Positions 1 through 5,721 are shown, counted from the first letter of the stretch. The stretch is DNA of 5,737 bases from an uncultured Actinomycetes bacterium (GCA_903930195.1 CAIYXH010000258.1:1-5737), one strand, 5' to 3'. Notes: generated by a model not told the origin, from the sequence alone. A program made the numbers and translations.

Positions 1-419
1 CGACGGACGGTGCGCAGAGCTTCTCCCCGGTGCTGACGAAGCTCGGGATCCCGCCGTGGGCGATCGCGCTGACGAACGACTCGACCTTCCTCGGCGGCGA
101 CATGGACACCGGCTCGTACACGGGCGTGTCGGCGAAGGCCTGGCAGTCGACGGGGCTCACCGACACGAAGGGCACGCACATGGTGATGGAGTACGCCGTC
201 AAGCCGAGCGACGCGTCCACGGTGCTGATGTCGAGCTACGGCGTCGAGCTCTCGACCGACGGCGGCAAGAGCTGGAAGCCCTCGCTGAACTCCACCGTGA
301 TGTTCGGGCCCGTGGCGTACGCGCCGAGCGACGACAAGGTCGCCTATGCGGTCGGCTTCGACCGCTCGCTCTGGCGGAGCGACGACGGCGGCATCACCTG
401 GACCGACGTCGCGAAGTAG
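1..419 (+). CDS. Asp-box (BNR/sortilin-like) beta-propeller protein, 3' end only
   Basis: The frame is open from the left edge and ends at TAG 417-419, giving the last 138 residues of a longer protein. Two clear Asp-box motifs (S-x-D-x-G-x-S/T-W) are visible: STDGGKSW at fragment residues 84-91 and SDDGGITW at 126-133. A third, with Phe for Trp (TDGAQSF), sits at the very start. Asp boxes occur in beta-hairpins of propeller proteins such as sialidases, sortilin-type repeats, plant photosystem assembly factors and F510_1955-type putative glycosyl hydrolases. Motif spacing fits the last two or so blades. Export is likely for the family, but the N-terminus is missing, so signal peptide, start and substrate cannot be judged. 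No catalytic residues can be assigned. A GTG at 30 lies inside the open frame and is not the real start. The gene converges on the copper protein gene, with 12 nt between the stops. Confidence 0.8.
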   Translation, partial: TDGAQSFSPVLTKLGIPPWAIALTNDSTFLGGDMDTGSYTGVSAKAWQSTGLTDTKGTHMVMEYAVKPSDASTVLMSSYGVELSTDGGKSWKPSLNSTVMFGPVAYAPSDDKVAYAVGFDRSLWRSDDGGITWTDVAK

Positions 420-429
420 CCGGCCGGCT
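418..429. repeat. 12-bp perfect palindrome between convergent stop codons
   Basis: AGCCGGCCGGCT is its own reverse complement. It overlaps the last two bases of the propeller gene's stop codon and nearly fills the 12-nt gap to the opposing gene. It might act as a very short shared terminator, but it has no separate loop and no T-tract. In GC-rich DNA a palindrome of this composition can arise by chance. Confidence 0.3.
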
Positions 430-431
430 CG

Positions 432-1139
432 CTAGACGCTGACGAGCTTCCAGCGACCGGCGCCTGCCAGCGTCACGGTCGTCGTGCGCTTGCCGACGAA
501 CGCCTTGCCGGAGAGCGTCACCGTGTGGCCGGCGAGCCGCAGCGCGAGGCCGTGGGCCTTCGAGCTGTCGACCACGCTGACGGAGTAGCGGCCCGCCTGG
601 AGCACGCCCGCCGTCTTGCCGGCGAGCTTCAGCACCGGTGCTCCGGACGCTCCGAGCGAGGCCGTCAGCCGCTTGACCGCGGGGGTCGAGCCGTTCGACT
701 GGCCGGTGCCCGACGACGTGCTGACACTGCCGCCGCCCACTGTTGTCGGCGCCGCTGCGCCCGAGGTGTGGAACGAGCCGTACATGAAGTCCGAGTGCGG
801 ATCGCACTGGTAGGTGTAGGTGCTGCCCGCCTGGAACGTCACCGACCAGGTCGGGGTCGAGAGCCCGTTCACGTCGGTCTCCATGTCGACGCCCGGCCCC
901 ATCAGGTGGAAGTTGTGGATGTCGGCGTCGTCGATGACGTCCACGGTGTACGTCCCGGGCGGGATCGTCCCCTGGACCGCAGTGCCGTCGTCGAAGGTGA
1001 TGCCGATCGAGTTGTCCTCGTGCACGTAGGCATGAAGGGTCTGCGAGACGGCTGAGGTCGCGGCGTCGGTGGGAGCACCGGTTGCGGCGACGAGAACGGT
1101 GGCCGCGAGGGCGACAGCGACGAGGCGTGTGAGTGGCAT
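432..1139 (-). CDS. Secreted type-1 copper (plastocyanin-like cupredoxin) protein with a second C-terminal repeat domain
   Basis: The protein has 235 residues. An n-region MPLTR and a hydrophobic stretch (about 6-20) ending in Ala-rich sequence look like a Sec signal peptide cleaved near 24-28. There is no lipobox Cys. Residues about 34-127 are a cupredoxin domain with a full set of candidate type-1 ligands: His75 in IHNFHL, then Cys112, His115 and Met119 in CDPHSDFM, followed by the closing strand GSFHTSG. Such proteins carry electrons or bind copper outside the membrane; the partner is unknown. A Gly/Ser/Thr-rich linker (about 128-155) leads to a second domain (about 156-235) that repeats the Gly-x-Tyr-x-Val-x-Val-x-Asp pattern of the first but stops before a copper loop. 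The ATG at 1139 is preferred because AGGGAG lies 6 nt upstream. An in-frame ATG at 1145 directly abuts that ribosome site. A paralogue lies at 3808-4584. The gene is divergent from the exporter gene. Confidence 0.88.
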   Translation of the reverse strand: MPLTRLVAVALAATVLVAATGAPTDAATSAVSQTLHAYVHEDNSIGITFDDGTAVQGTIPPGTYTVDVIDDADIHNFHLMGPGVDMETDVNGLSTPTWSVTFQAGSTYTYQCDPHSDFMYGSFHTSGAAAPTTVGGGSVSTSSGTGQSNGSTPAVKRLTASLGASGAPVLKLAGKTAGVLQAGRYSVSVVDSSKAHGLALRLAGHTVTLSGKAFVGKRTTTVTLAGAGRWKLVSV

Positions 1140-1145
1140 CGGCAT

Positions 1146-1151
1146 CTCCCT
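1146..1151 (-). promoter_or_regulatory. Ribosome binding site of the copper protein gene
   Basis: AGGGAG on the minus strand ends 6 nt before the ATG at 1139, a normal spacing. It leaves no gap before the alternative ATG at 1145. It therefore decides the start codon in favour of MPLTRL over MPMPLTRL. Confidence 0.6.
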
Positions 1152-1199
1152 GTCTACGGGCGGTGGCGGCACTCCGGTTTCGTCCGCCCGCGACGTATC

Positions 1200-2084
1200 G
1201 TGCCGTGGGTGGAGCTTCGCCTGCCCGCACGCGGCCGCACGGTCCCTGCCCCGATCCTGCTCGCGGGTGCGGCGCTGTCCGTGCAGGGAGGCGCCGCCGT
1301 GGCGAAGTCGCTCTTCCCGACTCTCGGCCCGCCGGGTGTCGTCCTGCTGCGGCTCGCGTTCGGCTCGCTCTCGCTCTGGGTGATCGGCCGTCCCCGCCTG
1401 AACGAGCGCTCCGCCTCCGACCTCGGCCTCGTCGCCGCGCTCGGCGTGACCCTCGTCAGCATGAACCTGCTCTTCTACGAGTCGCTCGAGCGGCTCCCGC
1501 TCGGGATCGCGGTCACCGTCGAGTTCGTCGGGCCGCTCGTCGTCGCGGTGGTCGCGTCCCGGCGGCTGCTCGACGGGGTCTGGATCGCGGTCGCGGGCGG
1601 TGGCATCGCCTTGCTCGCCGACGGTGGCGGAAAGGCCATCCACGCCTCCGGCATCGTGCTCGCCCTCGCTGCCGGCGGCTGTTGGGCGCTCTACATCGTG
1701 CTCGGGACCCGGGTCGGCCGGATCTTCCCGGGCAGCACGGGCCTCGCGCCCGCGATGGCCATCGGCGCCGTGGTGGCGCTGCCCTGGGGCCTGATCAGCG
1801 CCGGCGACCATCTGCGCGACCCGCAGCTCGTCGGCGCAGGCGTCGGCGTCGGGCTCCTCTGCTCGGCGCTGCCCTGGTCGCTCGAGCTCGAGGCGATGCG
1901 CCGGCTGCCGACCCATGTCTTCGGCGTGCTGATGAGCCTCGAGCCTGCCGTCGCGGCGCTCTCCGGGTTCGTCTTCCTCGGCGAGCATCTGCGGCTGCGT
2001 GCCTGGCTCGCGCTTGGCCTGGTGGTCGTCGCGAGCGCCGGCGCGTCTCGTCGGCACGGCCCAGATGTACCGCTTGACGCCTGA
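1200..2084 (+). CDS. EamA-family (RhtA-like) inner-membrane exporter
   Basis: This 294-residue protein has about ten hydrophobic segments arranged as two EamA repeats, roughly residues 17-140 and 150-281. The second repeat ends with a strong RhtA-type signature: SLELEAMRRLPTHVFGVLMS (227-246), then LEPAVAALSGF and FLGE (259-262). RhtA-type members of the drug/metabolite transporter superfamily export threonine, homoserine and related amino acids or metabolites; the substrate here cannot be read from sequence. The length of about 290-300 residues is typical and both repeats are intact. The start is uncertain: GTG 1200 is the first in-frame candidate and GTG 1209 is an alternative, and neither has a clear Shine-Dalgarno sequence, so a leaderless mRNA is possible. 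The gene is divergent from the copper protein gene, with about 60 nt between the starts. It appears to be a single-gene unit. Confidence 0.85.
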   Translation: MPWVELRLPARGRTVPAPILLAGAALSVQGGAAVAKSLFPTLGPPGVVLLRLAFGSLSLWVIGRPRLNERSASDLGLVAALGVTLVSMNLLFYESLERLPLGIAVTVEFVGPLVVAVVASRRLLDGVWIAVAGGGIALLADGGGKAIHASGIVLALAAGGCWALYIVLGTRVGRIFPGSTGLAPAMAIGAVVALPWGLISAGDHLRDPQLVGAGVGVGLLCSALPWSLELEAMRRLPTHVFGVLMSLEPAVAALSGFVFLGEHLRLRAWLALGLVVVASAGASRRHGPDVPLDA

Positions 2085-2111
2085 TCCGACCCTAGGAGAC
2101 CTCGGGAACCA

Positions 2112-2135
2112 CAGCGTGGCCGCTCCCGCACGCTG
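2112..2135 (+). terminator. Candidate hairpin downstream of the exporter gene
   Basis: CAGCGTG (2112-2118) pairs perfectly with CACGCTG (2129-2135) across a 10-nt loop, beginning 28 nt after the exporter stop codon. No T-tract follows, so a factor-independent role is uncertain. Position is the main argument for a terminator. Confidence 0.35.
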
Positions 2136-2156
2136 GATCGGCGCGATACAGCGTCC

Positions 2157-2246
2157 TTAGTCGAGGATCTCGTACGAGCGCAGCGTCGCTAGGCGGCCCT
2201 CTTCATCGGCCGGAAGCGGTGCTGCGAGATGCGAGGTGTCGCTCAC
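2157..2246 (-). pseudogene. Truncated N-terminal fragment resembling a GAF-domain signalling protein
   Basis: This short frame of 29 codons plus TAA starts at GTG 2246. AAGGA lies 4 nt upstream, so it looks translatable. Residues 10-29, PLPADEEGRLATLRSYEILD, match the leader that precedes the first GAF domain in many histidine kinases, diguanylate cyclases and SpoIIE-type phosphatases (pattern LPxxExxRLxxLRxYxILD, usually followed by TPPE). Here the stop codon falls exactly after that Asp. The sequence beyond it, down to about 2085, does not continue into GAF-like residues in the same frame. The simplest reading is a remnant left when the rest of a sensor gene was deleted. Alternatives are an independent short peptide or a chance match. 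The family match is from memory of the motif, without a search. Confidence 0.5.
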
Positions 2247-2296
2247 GGCGTCCTTCTGCCCCAGGTACCCGACAGGCTCGAGACGAGAGTGCGTGC

Positions 2297-2329
2297 GGCC
2301 GTCCGGCGCCGGCAGTGCGCCGAACGGCC
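2297..2329 (-). terminator. Strong hairpin after the 70-residue protein gene
   Basis: Two 13-nt arms (2297-2309 and 2317-2329) enclose a 7-nt loop, starting 16 nt past the TAA of the small gene. In minus-strand RNA all 13 positions pair, one of them as G-U. In plus-strand RNA that same position (2303/2323) is a C-A mismatch. This asymmetry points to function in the minus transcript. No U-tract follows, which is common for actinobacterial terminators. Confidence 0.55.
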
Positions 2330-2345
2330 CGCGTCGCGATGAGGC

Positions 2346-2558
2346 TTACTGCTCGGCGTTCTTGGGACGCCGACCGCGGCGGGCCTGCTGCTTCCCGGCC
2401 GAGGCAATCTGCGTGACGATCGGGTCGTCAACGTGCGCATCGGCTACGACAATGCCACGACGGCCGTCGCCGTACCGCACGGTGATCGTCGCGCTCTGCT
2501 TCTCGTCGGCGATCTCCTTGCTGGAGAAGTCACTGACGAAGATCGTCTTGCGGGCCAT
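2346..2558 (-). CDS. Small basic-tailed protein, possible Lsr2-like or AT-hook DNA-binding protein
   Basis: The 70-residue product starts at ATG 2558, with AAGGAA on the minus strand 4 nt upstream, and ends at TAA. Residues 1-40 are predicted beta-rich and alternate charged and hydrophobic positions (MARKTIFVSD, then SATITVRYGDGRRGIVVAD). Residues 46-58 look helical. The tail ARRGRRPKN (59-67) resembles an AT-hook, although the core is RGRRP instead of the classical RGRP. The order of a beta N-terminal part, a short helix and an RGR tail recalls a shortened Lsr2 nucleoid protein, and related small actinobacterial proteins are usually annotated as hypothetical. DNA binding is inferred, not shown. 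The gene stands alone, divergent from the transporter gene, with its own ribosome site and a downstream hairpin, so it is probably a monocistronic, well-expressed unit. Confidence 0.75.
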   Translation of the reverse strand: MARKTIFVSDFSSKEIADEKQSATITVRYGDGRRGIVVADAHVDDPIVTQIASAGKQQARRGRRPKNAEQ

Positions 2559-2591
2559 TCTGTTCCTTTCCTTCGGGGTGAGGTACTGAGG

Positions 2592-2620
2592 CGAATAGCT
2601 GCCTCGAACGCAGACGTCAA
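2592..2620 (-). promoter_or_regulatory. Candidate housekeeping-type promoter for the small basic protein gene
   Basis: On the minus strand, TTGACG (2615-2620) and TATTCG (2592-2597) are separated by 17 nt. The -35 box is close to the TTGACA consensus; the -10 box matches only three of six bases. The implied transcript would start near 2585 and carry a leader of about 27 nt including the ribosome site. Confidence 0.35.
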
Positions 2621-2678
2621 TGCTCTACGTGCACGGGGCATGAGACCACTATCGCAAAAATGTCGGACTTTCAAACCA

Positions 2679-2697
2679 AGGAACAGTGCGGGTTCCT
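2679..2697. promoter_or_regulatory. Dyad AGGAAC-N7-GTTCCT in a divergent intergenic region
   Basis: Perfect 6-bp inverted half-sites (2679-2684 and 2692-2697) are separated by 7 nt. They lie between the small basic protein gene and the transporter gene, about 36 nt before the preferred transporter ATG. The geometry fits an operator for a dimeric repressor or a small hairpin. Nothing in the window identifies a regulator. Confidence 0.3.
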
Positions 2698-2733
2698 ACG
2701 CATCTGTCCGAGTGCTGCACGACACTTCACCCT

Positions 2734-3804
2734 ATGACGCCCGAGCGGTTGGTCGAGTTTCGATCGCGCACGATCCTCCGAATTCTCACGATCGCGATCG
2801 CCGTGGCGATCACTCTCGAGGTCGTCTGGATCGCCCGACATGTGATCGCGTGGATCGTGATCTCGCTCTTCCTGGCACTCGCGCTCGACCCGCTCGTCTC
2901 GCTGATCGAGCGCCGTACGTGGCTCGCGCGCGGGCCCGCGATCGGCGTCGCGTACCTCATCCTCATCGCCGTGATCGCGGCCGTCGGCTGGTCGTTCGTG
3001 CCGAAGCTGATCTCCGAGGTGAACGGGTTCGTCGACGCCCTACCGAATTACGTCCATGAGCTCACCCACGGACGCGGGCGCCTCGGCTTCCTGGAGACCA
3101 AATACCACGTGGTCGAGAAGGTGCGCCAACAGGTTCAGAACGGCGGCGCCAGCAAGGTGCTCGGTCTTTCGGGCACGGCGGTGGCGTTGACGAAGAGCGT
3201 GATCACCGTGATCGCGGCGACGGTGACGATCGTCTTCCTGACCTTCTTCATGCTCCTCGAGGGGGGCGCCTGGGTCGAGCGGTTCTACTCCCTGCTGCCC
3301 GAGGCGTCTCTGCCGCGCTGGCGCAAGGTCGGTGACGACATCTATCGGACGGTCGGGGGCTACGTCACGGGAAATCTGTTGATCAGCCTGATCGCCGGGG
3401 TCGCGATCGCGGTTGTGCTTCTGATCGCGGGTGTGCCGTTTGCCGTTGCGCTCGGGCTGCTCGTCGCGGTGCTGGATCTGATCCCGCTCGCGGGCGCAAC
3501 GGTTGCCGGAGTCATCGTCGCCGTGGTTGCCTTCAGCCACTCGATCCCGGCCGGCATCGTCACTGTCGTCTTCTTCGTCGTCTATCAGCAGGTCGAGAAC
3601 CACGTGCTGCAGCCGGTGATCTACGGCCGCACGGTGCAGCTCTCGCCGCTCGTGGTGCTGATCTCCGTGCTCGTCGGCGCCGAGCTCGCCGGGATCCTCG
3701 GCGCCCTCGCCGCGATCCCGGTGGCGGGAACGATCCAGGTGCTCGTCCGCGACGTGCTCGACCACCGCCGGCGTGTGATCGTGCCTGCAGCCGCCGTCGA
3801 CTAG
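2734..3804 (+). CDS. AI-2E/PerM-family transporter (TerC-unrelated polytopic membrane protein)
   Basis: This 356-residue protein has the layout of the AI-2E transporter family (PerM/YhhT/TqsA). N-terminal membrane segments lie near 14-34, 37-56 and 68-90. A soluble loop of about 60 residues follows (91-150), then further segments near 152-176, 211-235, 238-266, 271-288 and 304-333. Family hallmarks are GYVTGNLLISLI (209-220), DLIPLAGATVAG (248-259) and the block QQVENHVLQPVIYGR (285-299). Members are proposed exporters of small molecules or ions; autoinducer-2 export was shown only for some, so the substrate here is unknown. The ATG at 2734 is preferred because MTPERLVEF resembles family N-termini, but it has no visible Shine-Dalgarno. 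The upstream in-frame GTG at 2686 has AAGGAA only 2 nt before it and would add 16 residues unlike the family. The stop lies 3 nt from the stop of the opposing gene. Confidence 0.87.
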   Translation: MTPERLVEFRSRTILRILTIAIAVAITLEVVWIARHVIAWIVISLFLALALDPLVSLIERRTWLARGPAIGVAYLILIAVIAAVGWSFVPKLISEVNGFVDALPNYVHELTHGRGRLGFLETKYHVVEKVRQQVQNGGASKVLGLSGTAVALTKSVITVIAATVTIVFLTFFMLLEGGAWVERFYSLLPEASLPRWRKVGDDIYRTVGGYVTGNLLISLIAGVAIAVVLLIAGVPFAVALGLLVAVLDLIPLAGATVAGVIVAVVAFSHSIPAGIVTVVFFVVYQQVENHVLQPVIYGRTVQLSPLVVLISVLVGAELAGILGALAAIPVAGTIQVLVRDVLDHRRRVIVPAAAVD

Positions 3805-3807
3805 CGG

Positions 3808-4584
3808 CTAGCCCGTGACGGTGAAGCTCGCGTGCGCGGTACCCGCGGCGAGCGTCCAGCGACCTGCGGTGAGCGCGATCGCCTCGGTGTGGGTGCCCCG
3901 GAACGACGCGGTTGAGGTGAGCACCGGTGCGTGCGTCCCATGGCGGAGCGTCAGGCCGAGCGTGCCGCTCGAGTCGCGCACGACAAGGGTGTAGCGGCCC
4001 GGCCTCAGCTTTGCAGGCCGCTTCCCCGCGAACGACACCGTCAACGCCCCCTTCACGCCGAGCGTGGCCTGGAGGCGTCCACGGAACGGCGGCAGCTCCG
4101 AGCCCACGATGTCGCTCGAGCTCAGGCCGCCGCCCGAGGTCGTCACGGGCCCGCCGCTGGTCGCCGACCCCGTGAGGACGGTGCCCGAGGTCACGAAGGT
4201 GTGGACGACGGGAGGCGAGACATTGTCGAGGCGCCAGGTGTAGGTCGCGCTCGGCGCGAAGCTCGCGGTGTAGGTCGCGGCGTCGTTCTCGCCTCCGTTC
4301 ATGTCCGTCTGGACGGCGACGCCCGGGCCGCGGAGGTCGAAGATCGGCAGGATCACGCAGCTGCCGGGCCCGGAGGCCGAGATGGCGTACGCCCCGGCGG
4401 GAATCACCGTCGGCGATCCGGCCGTCGTCCCCACGGGCGTCCCGTCGGGCAGCGTGACCGTCACGGCGCCCGTCGCCGAGAACGTGACGTCGAGCACCGG
4501 GGCAGGCGCGTCCGTGCGGCTCTGCGCGACCGGCGCTGCGAGTAGGGCCGTGACGAGCGCGGCGGTGAGGCCGAGACGTGTCAC
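3808..4584 (-). CDS. Secreted cupredoxin-like protein with all copper ligands lost
   Basis: The 258-residue protein starts with MTRLGLTAAL and a hydrophobic run that looks like a Sec signal peptide cleaved near residue 20-22. The mature part is homologous, domain by domain, to the copper protein at 432-1139. The shared segments are DGTxV, IPAGAY, RGPGV with TDMNG, and TYT...FVTSG. Both ligand regions align without gaps, and each ligand is replaced: His to Pro80, Cys to Leu119, His to Val122, Met to Val126. It should therefore not form a type-1 copper site. One Cys remains (Cys76). A Gly/Ser/Thr linker (about 133-160) leads to the same C-terminal repeat domain (about 165-258, with GRYTLVVRDSS). 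The GTG start overlaps the aminotransferase stop as GTGA, so translation is probably coupled to the upstream gene. Function is unknown; a structural, binding or sensing role is an inference. Confidence 0.85.
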   Translation of the reverse strand: MTRLGLTAALVTALLAAPVAQSRTDAPAPVLDVTFSATGAVTVTLPDGTPVGTTAGSPTVIPAGAYAISASGPGSCVILPIFDLRGPGVAVQTDMNGGENDAATYTASFAPSATYTWRLDNVSPPVVHTFVTSGTVLTGSATSGGPVTTSGGGLSSSDIVGSELPPFRGRLQATLGVKGALTVSFAGKRPAKLRPGRYTLVVRDSSGTLGLTLRHGTHAPVLTSTASFRGTHTEAIALTAGRWTLAAGTAHASFTVTG

Positions 4585-5708
4585 GCCAGCGGGACGGCCA
4601 CGGGAGACGTCGAGCCGACGGTGGCGGCGTAGCCGGCGGCGAGACGTGCGACGGCCGTCTCGAGCTCGGCGGGCGTCGCGGAGGCGAACGAGAGCCGCAG
4701 GCGGCTCGAGATCGAGCCGACTCGCGTCCCGTCGACGGCGGCGACGCCGGGCGCGTTCCGGAGCACGGCCCGGCCGTCGGTGCCGGCAGGGAGCTCGAGC
4801 CAGAGGAAGAGCCCGCCGGCAGGCGTGACGTACTGCGCCTCGGGGAGGTGGCGGGCGAGGGCAGCGATGAGCGCGTCGCGCCGCATGCGCAGACCGTCGC
4901 GGAGCCGCTCGAGGTGCGGCTCGAAGCGGTCGCGGCGCAAAAGCTCGACGACGGTCGCCTGCGCGAGCGCACTCGGCACGGTGTCGGTCTCGAGCGCCGC
5001 CTGGAGGAGGGGGGCAGCGAGCTCGTCGGGGGCGATCAGCCAGCCGACGCGCACGCCGCTGCCGAGCGTGGCTGCGAACGACGAGGCGTAGAGCGACGTG
5101 CCGCCGGAGAGGTCGAAGAGCGCGGGCAGGCGTTCGCCCTCGAAGCGTGTGAGCCCGTACGGGTCGAGCTCGAGGAGCCGGGTCGGATCGGGCTGGATCC
5201 GCTGCTCGTGCCGGATCAGCTCGACGAGCCGCCGGCGCCGCTCGAGCGTCGTCGTCGCCCCTGTCGGATTGGAGAAGGTTGGTGTCGTGAGGCAGAGCGC
5301 CGGCCGCGTGTGCTGGTTGAGCGTGTGATGGACGTCGTCGACGTCGAGGCCGTCGGCGTCGGTCTGGGCCGCAAGCAGCGACGCTCCGGTAGCGAGCAGC
5401 GTGGCCTGCGCCCGGTCGTTTGCCGGGTATTCGACGAGGACCGTGCGCCTGCGGCCGACGACGCGGGCGACGAGGTCGAGCGCGTGCAGCGTCCCCTGCG
5501 TGAGGACGACGCGGCCGGGCTCGACGCGGAACCAGGCGCCGATCAGCTCGCGGAGCGGGCGGTATCCCGCCGGGTCGGGCCGGTCGAAGAGCGCAGCCCC
5601 GTGGGCGCCGATCGCCGTCGCCGCGCAATCGGCGAGCTCGTCGAGCGGCAGCAGGTCCGAGCCGACGGCGTCGCCGGCGAGCGAGATCGTCTCCACGGGA
5701 GCGGTCAT
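4581..5708 (-). CDS. Class I/II aminotransferase-like protein lacking the PLP lysine (probable pseudoenzyme)
   Basis: The 375-residue protein has the length and order of fold-type I class I/II aminotransferases of the 2-aminoadipate/MocR-type branch, without a helix-turn-helix domain. Recognisable parts are DPAGYRPLRELI (45-56), TQGTLHALDLVARV (70-83), SNPTG (146-150, Asn147 for the PLP ring oxygen), LDPYG (181-185, Asp182 for the pyridine nitrogen), VRVGWL (219-224, Arg220 for the phosphate) and SRLRLSF (335-341, with the substrate-carboxylate Arg likely Arg338). The usual SFSKTL motif reads SFAATL (210-215): the Schiff-base lysine is Ala213, coded GCC, and the preceding Ser is Ala212. No lysine occurs anywhere in the protein, against about 36 arginines. 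The Tyr after the usual E-x-PTY motif is also absent (EYPANDRA). The frame is otherwise intact. ATG 5708 has no clear ribosome site, and the frame stays open to the window edge, so an earlier start cannot be excluded. Confidence 0.85.
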   Translation of the reverse strand: MTAPVETISLAGDAVGSDLLPLDELADCAATAIGAHGAALFDRPDPAGYRPLRELIGAWFRVEPGRVVLTQGTLHALDLVARVVGRRRTVLVEYPANDRAQATLLATGASLLAAQTDADGLDVDDVHHTLNQHTRPALCLTTPTFSNPTGATTTLERRRRLVELIRHEQRIQPDPTRLLELDPYGLTRFEGERLPALFDLSGGTSLYASSFAATLGSGVRVGWLIAPDELAAPLLQAALETDTVPSALAQATVVELLRRDRFEPHLERLRDGLRMRRDALIAALARHLPEAQYVTPAGGLFLWLELPAGTDGRAVLRNAPGVAAVDGTRVGSISSRLRLSFASATPAELETAVARLAAGYAATVGSTSPVAVPLA

Positions 5709-5721
5709 GGCGAGCGGAAGT

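Noticed and set aside
1140..2057. Upstream extension of the copper protein frame to 541 codons
   Set aside because: The extension is antisense to the exporter gene and has low-complexity Arg/Asp/Glu-rich content. The signal peptide and ribosome site place the start at 1139.
2085..2345. tRNA, riboswitch or small RNA in the gene-poor stretch
   Set aside because: I could not build a cloverleaf or a known riboswitch core. Only the two hairpins and the GAF-like fragment are supportable.
2433..3059. Plus-strand frame of 208 codons spanning the small basic protein gene and the transporter start
   Set aside because: It crosses two better-supported genes, has no recognisable motif and shows shadow-like composition.
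3040..3765. Long minus-strand open frame (241 codons) opposite the AI-2E-family gene
   Set aside because: Composition is Asp/His/Arg-rich, typical of an antisense shadow in GC-rich DNA. The opposite strand carries clear family motifs.
5000..5120. Frameshift or sequencing error as the cause of the missing lysine
   Set aside because: The frame is correct on both sides (YASS before, TLGSGVRVGW after), with family-like spacing and no insertion or deletion. Several base differences would be needed.
4585..5628. Upstream extension of the ligand-less cupredoxin frame to 606 codons
   Set aside because: It is an Arg/Ala/Pro-rich shadow of the aminotransferase-like gene. The signal peptide begins at the GTG at 4584.
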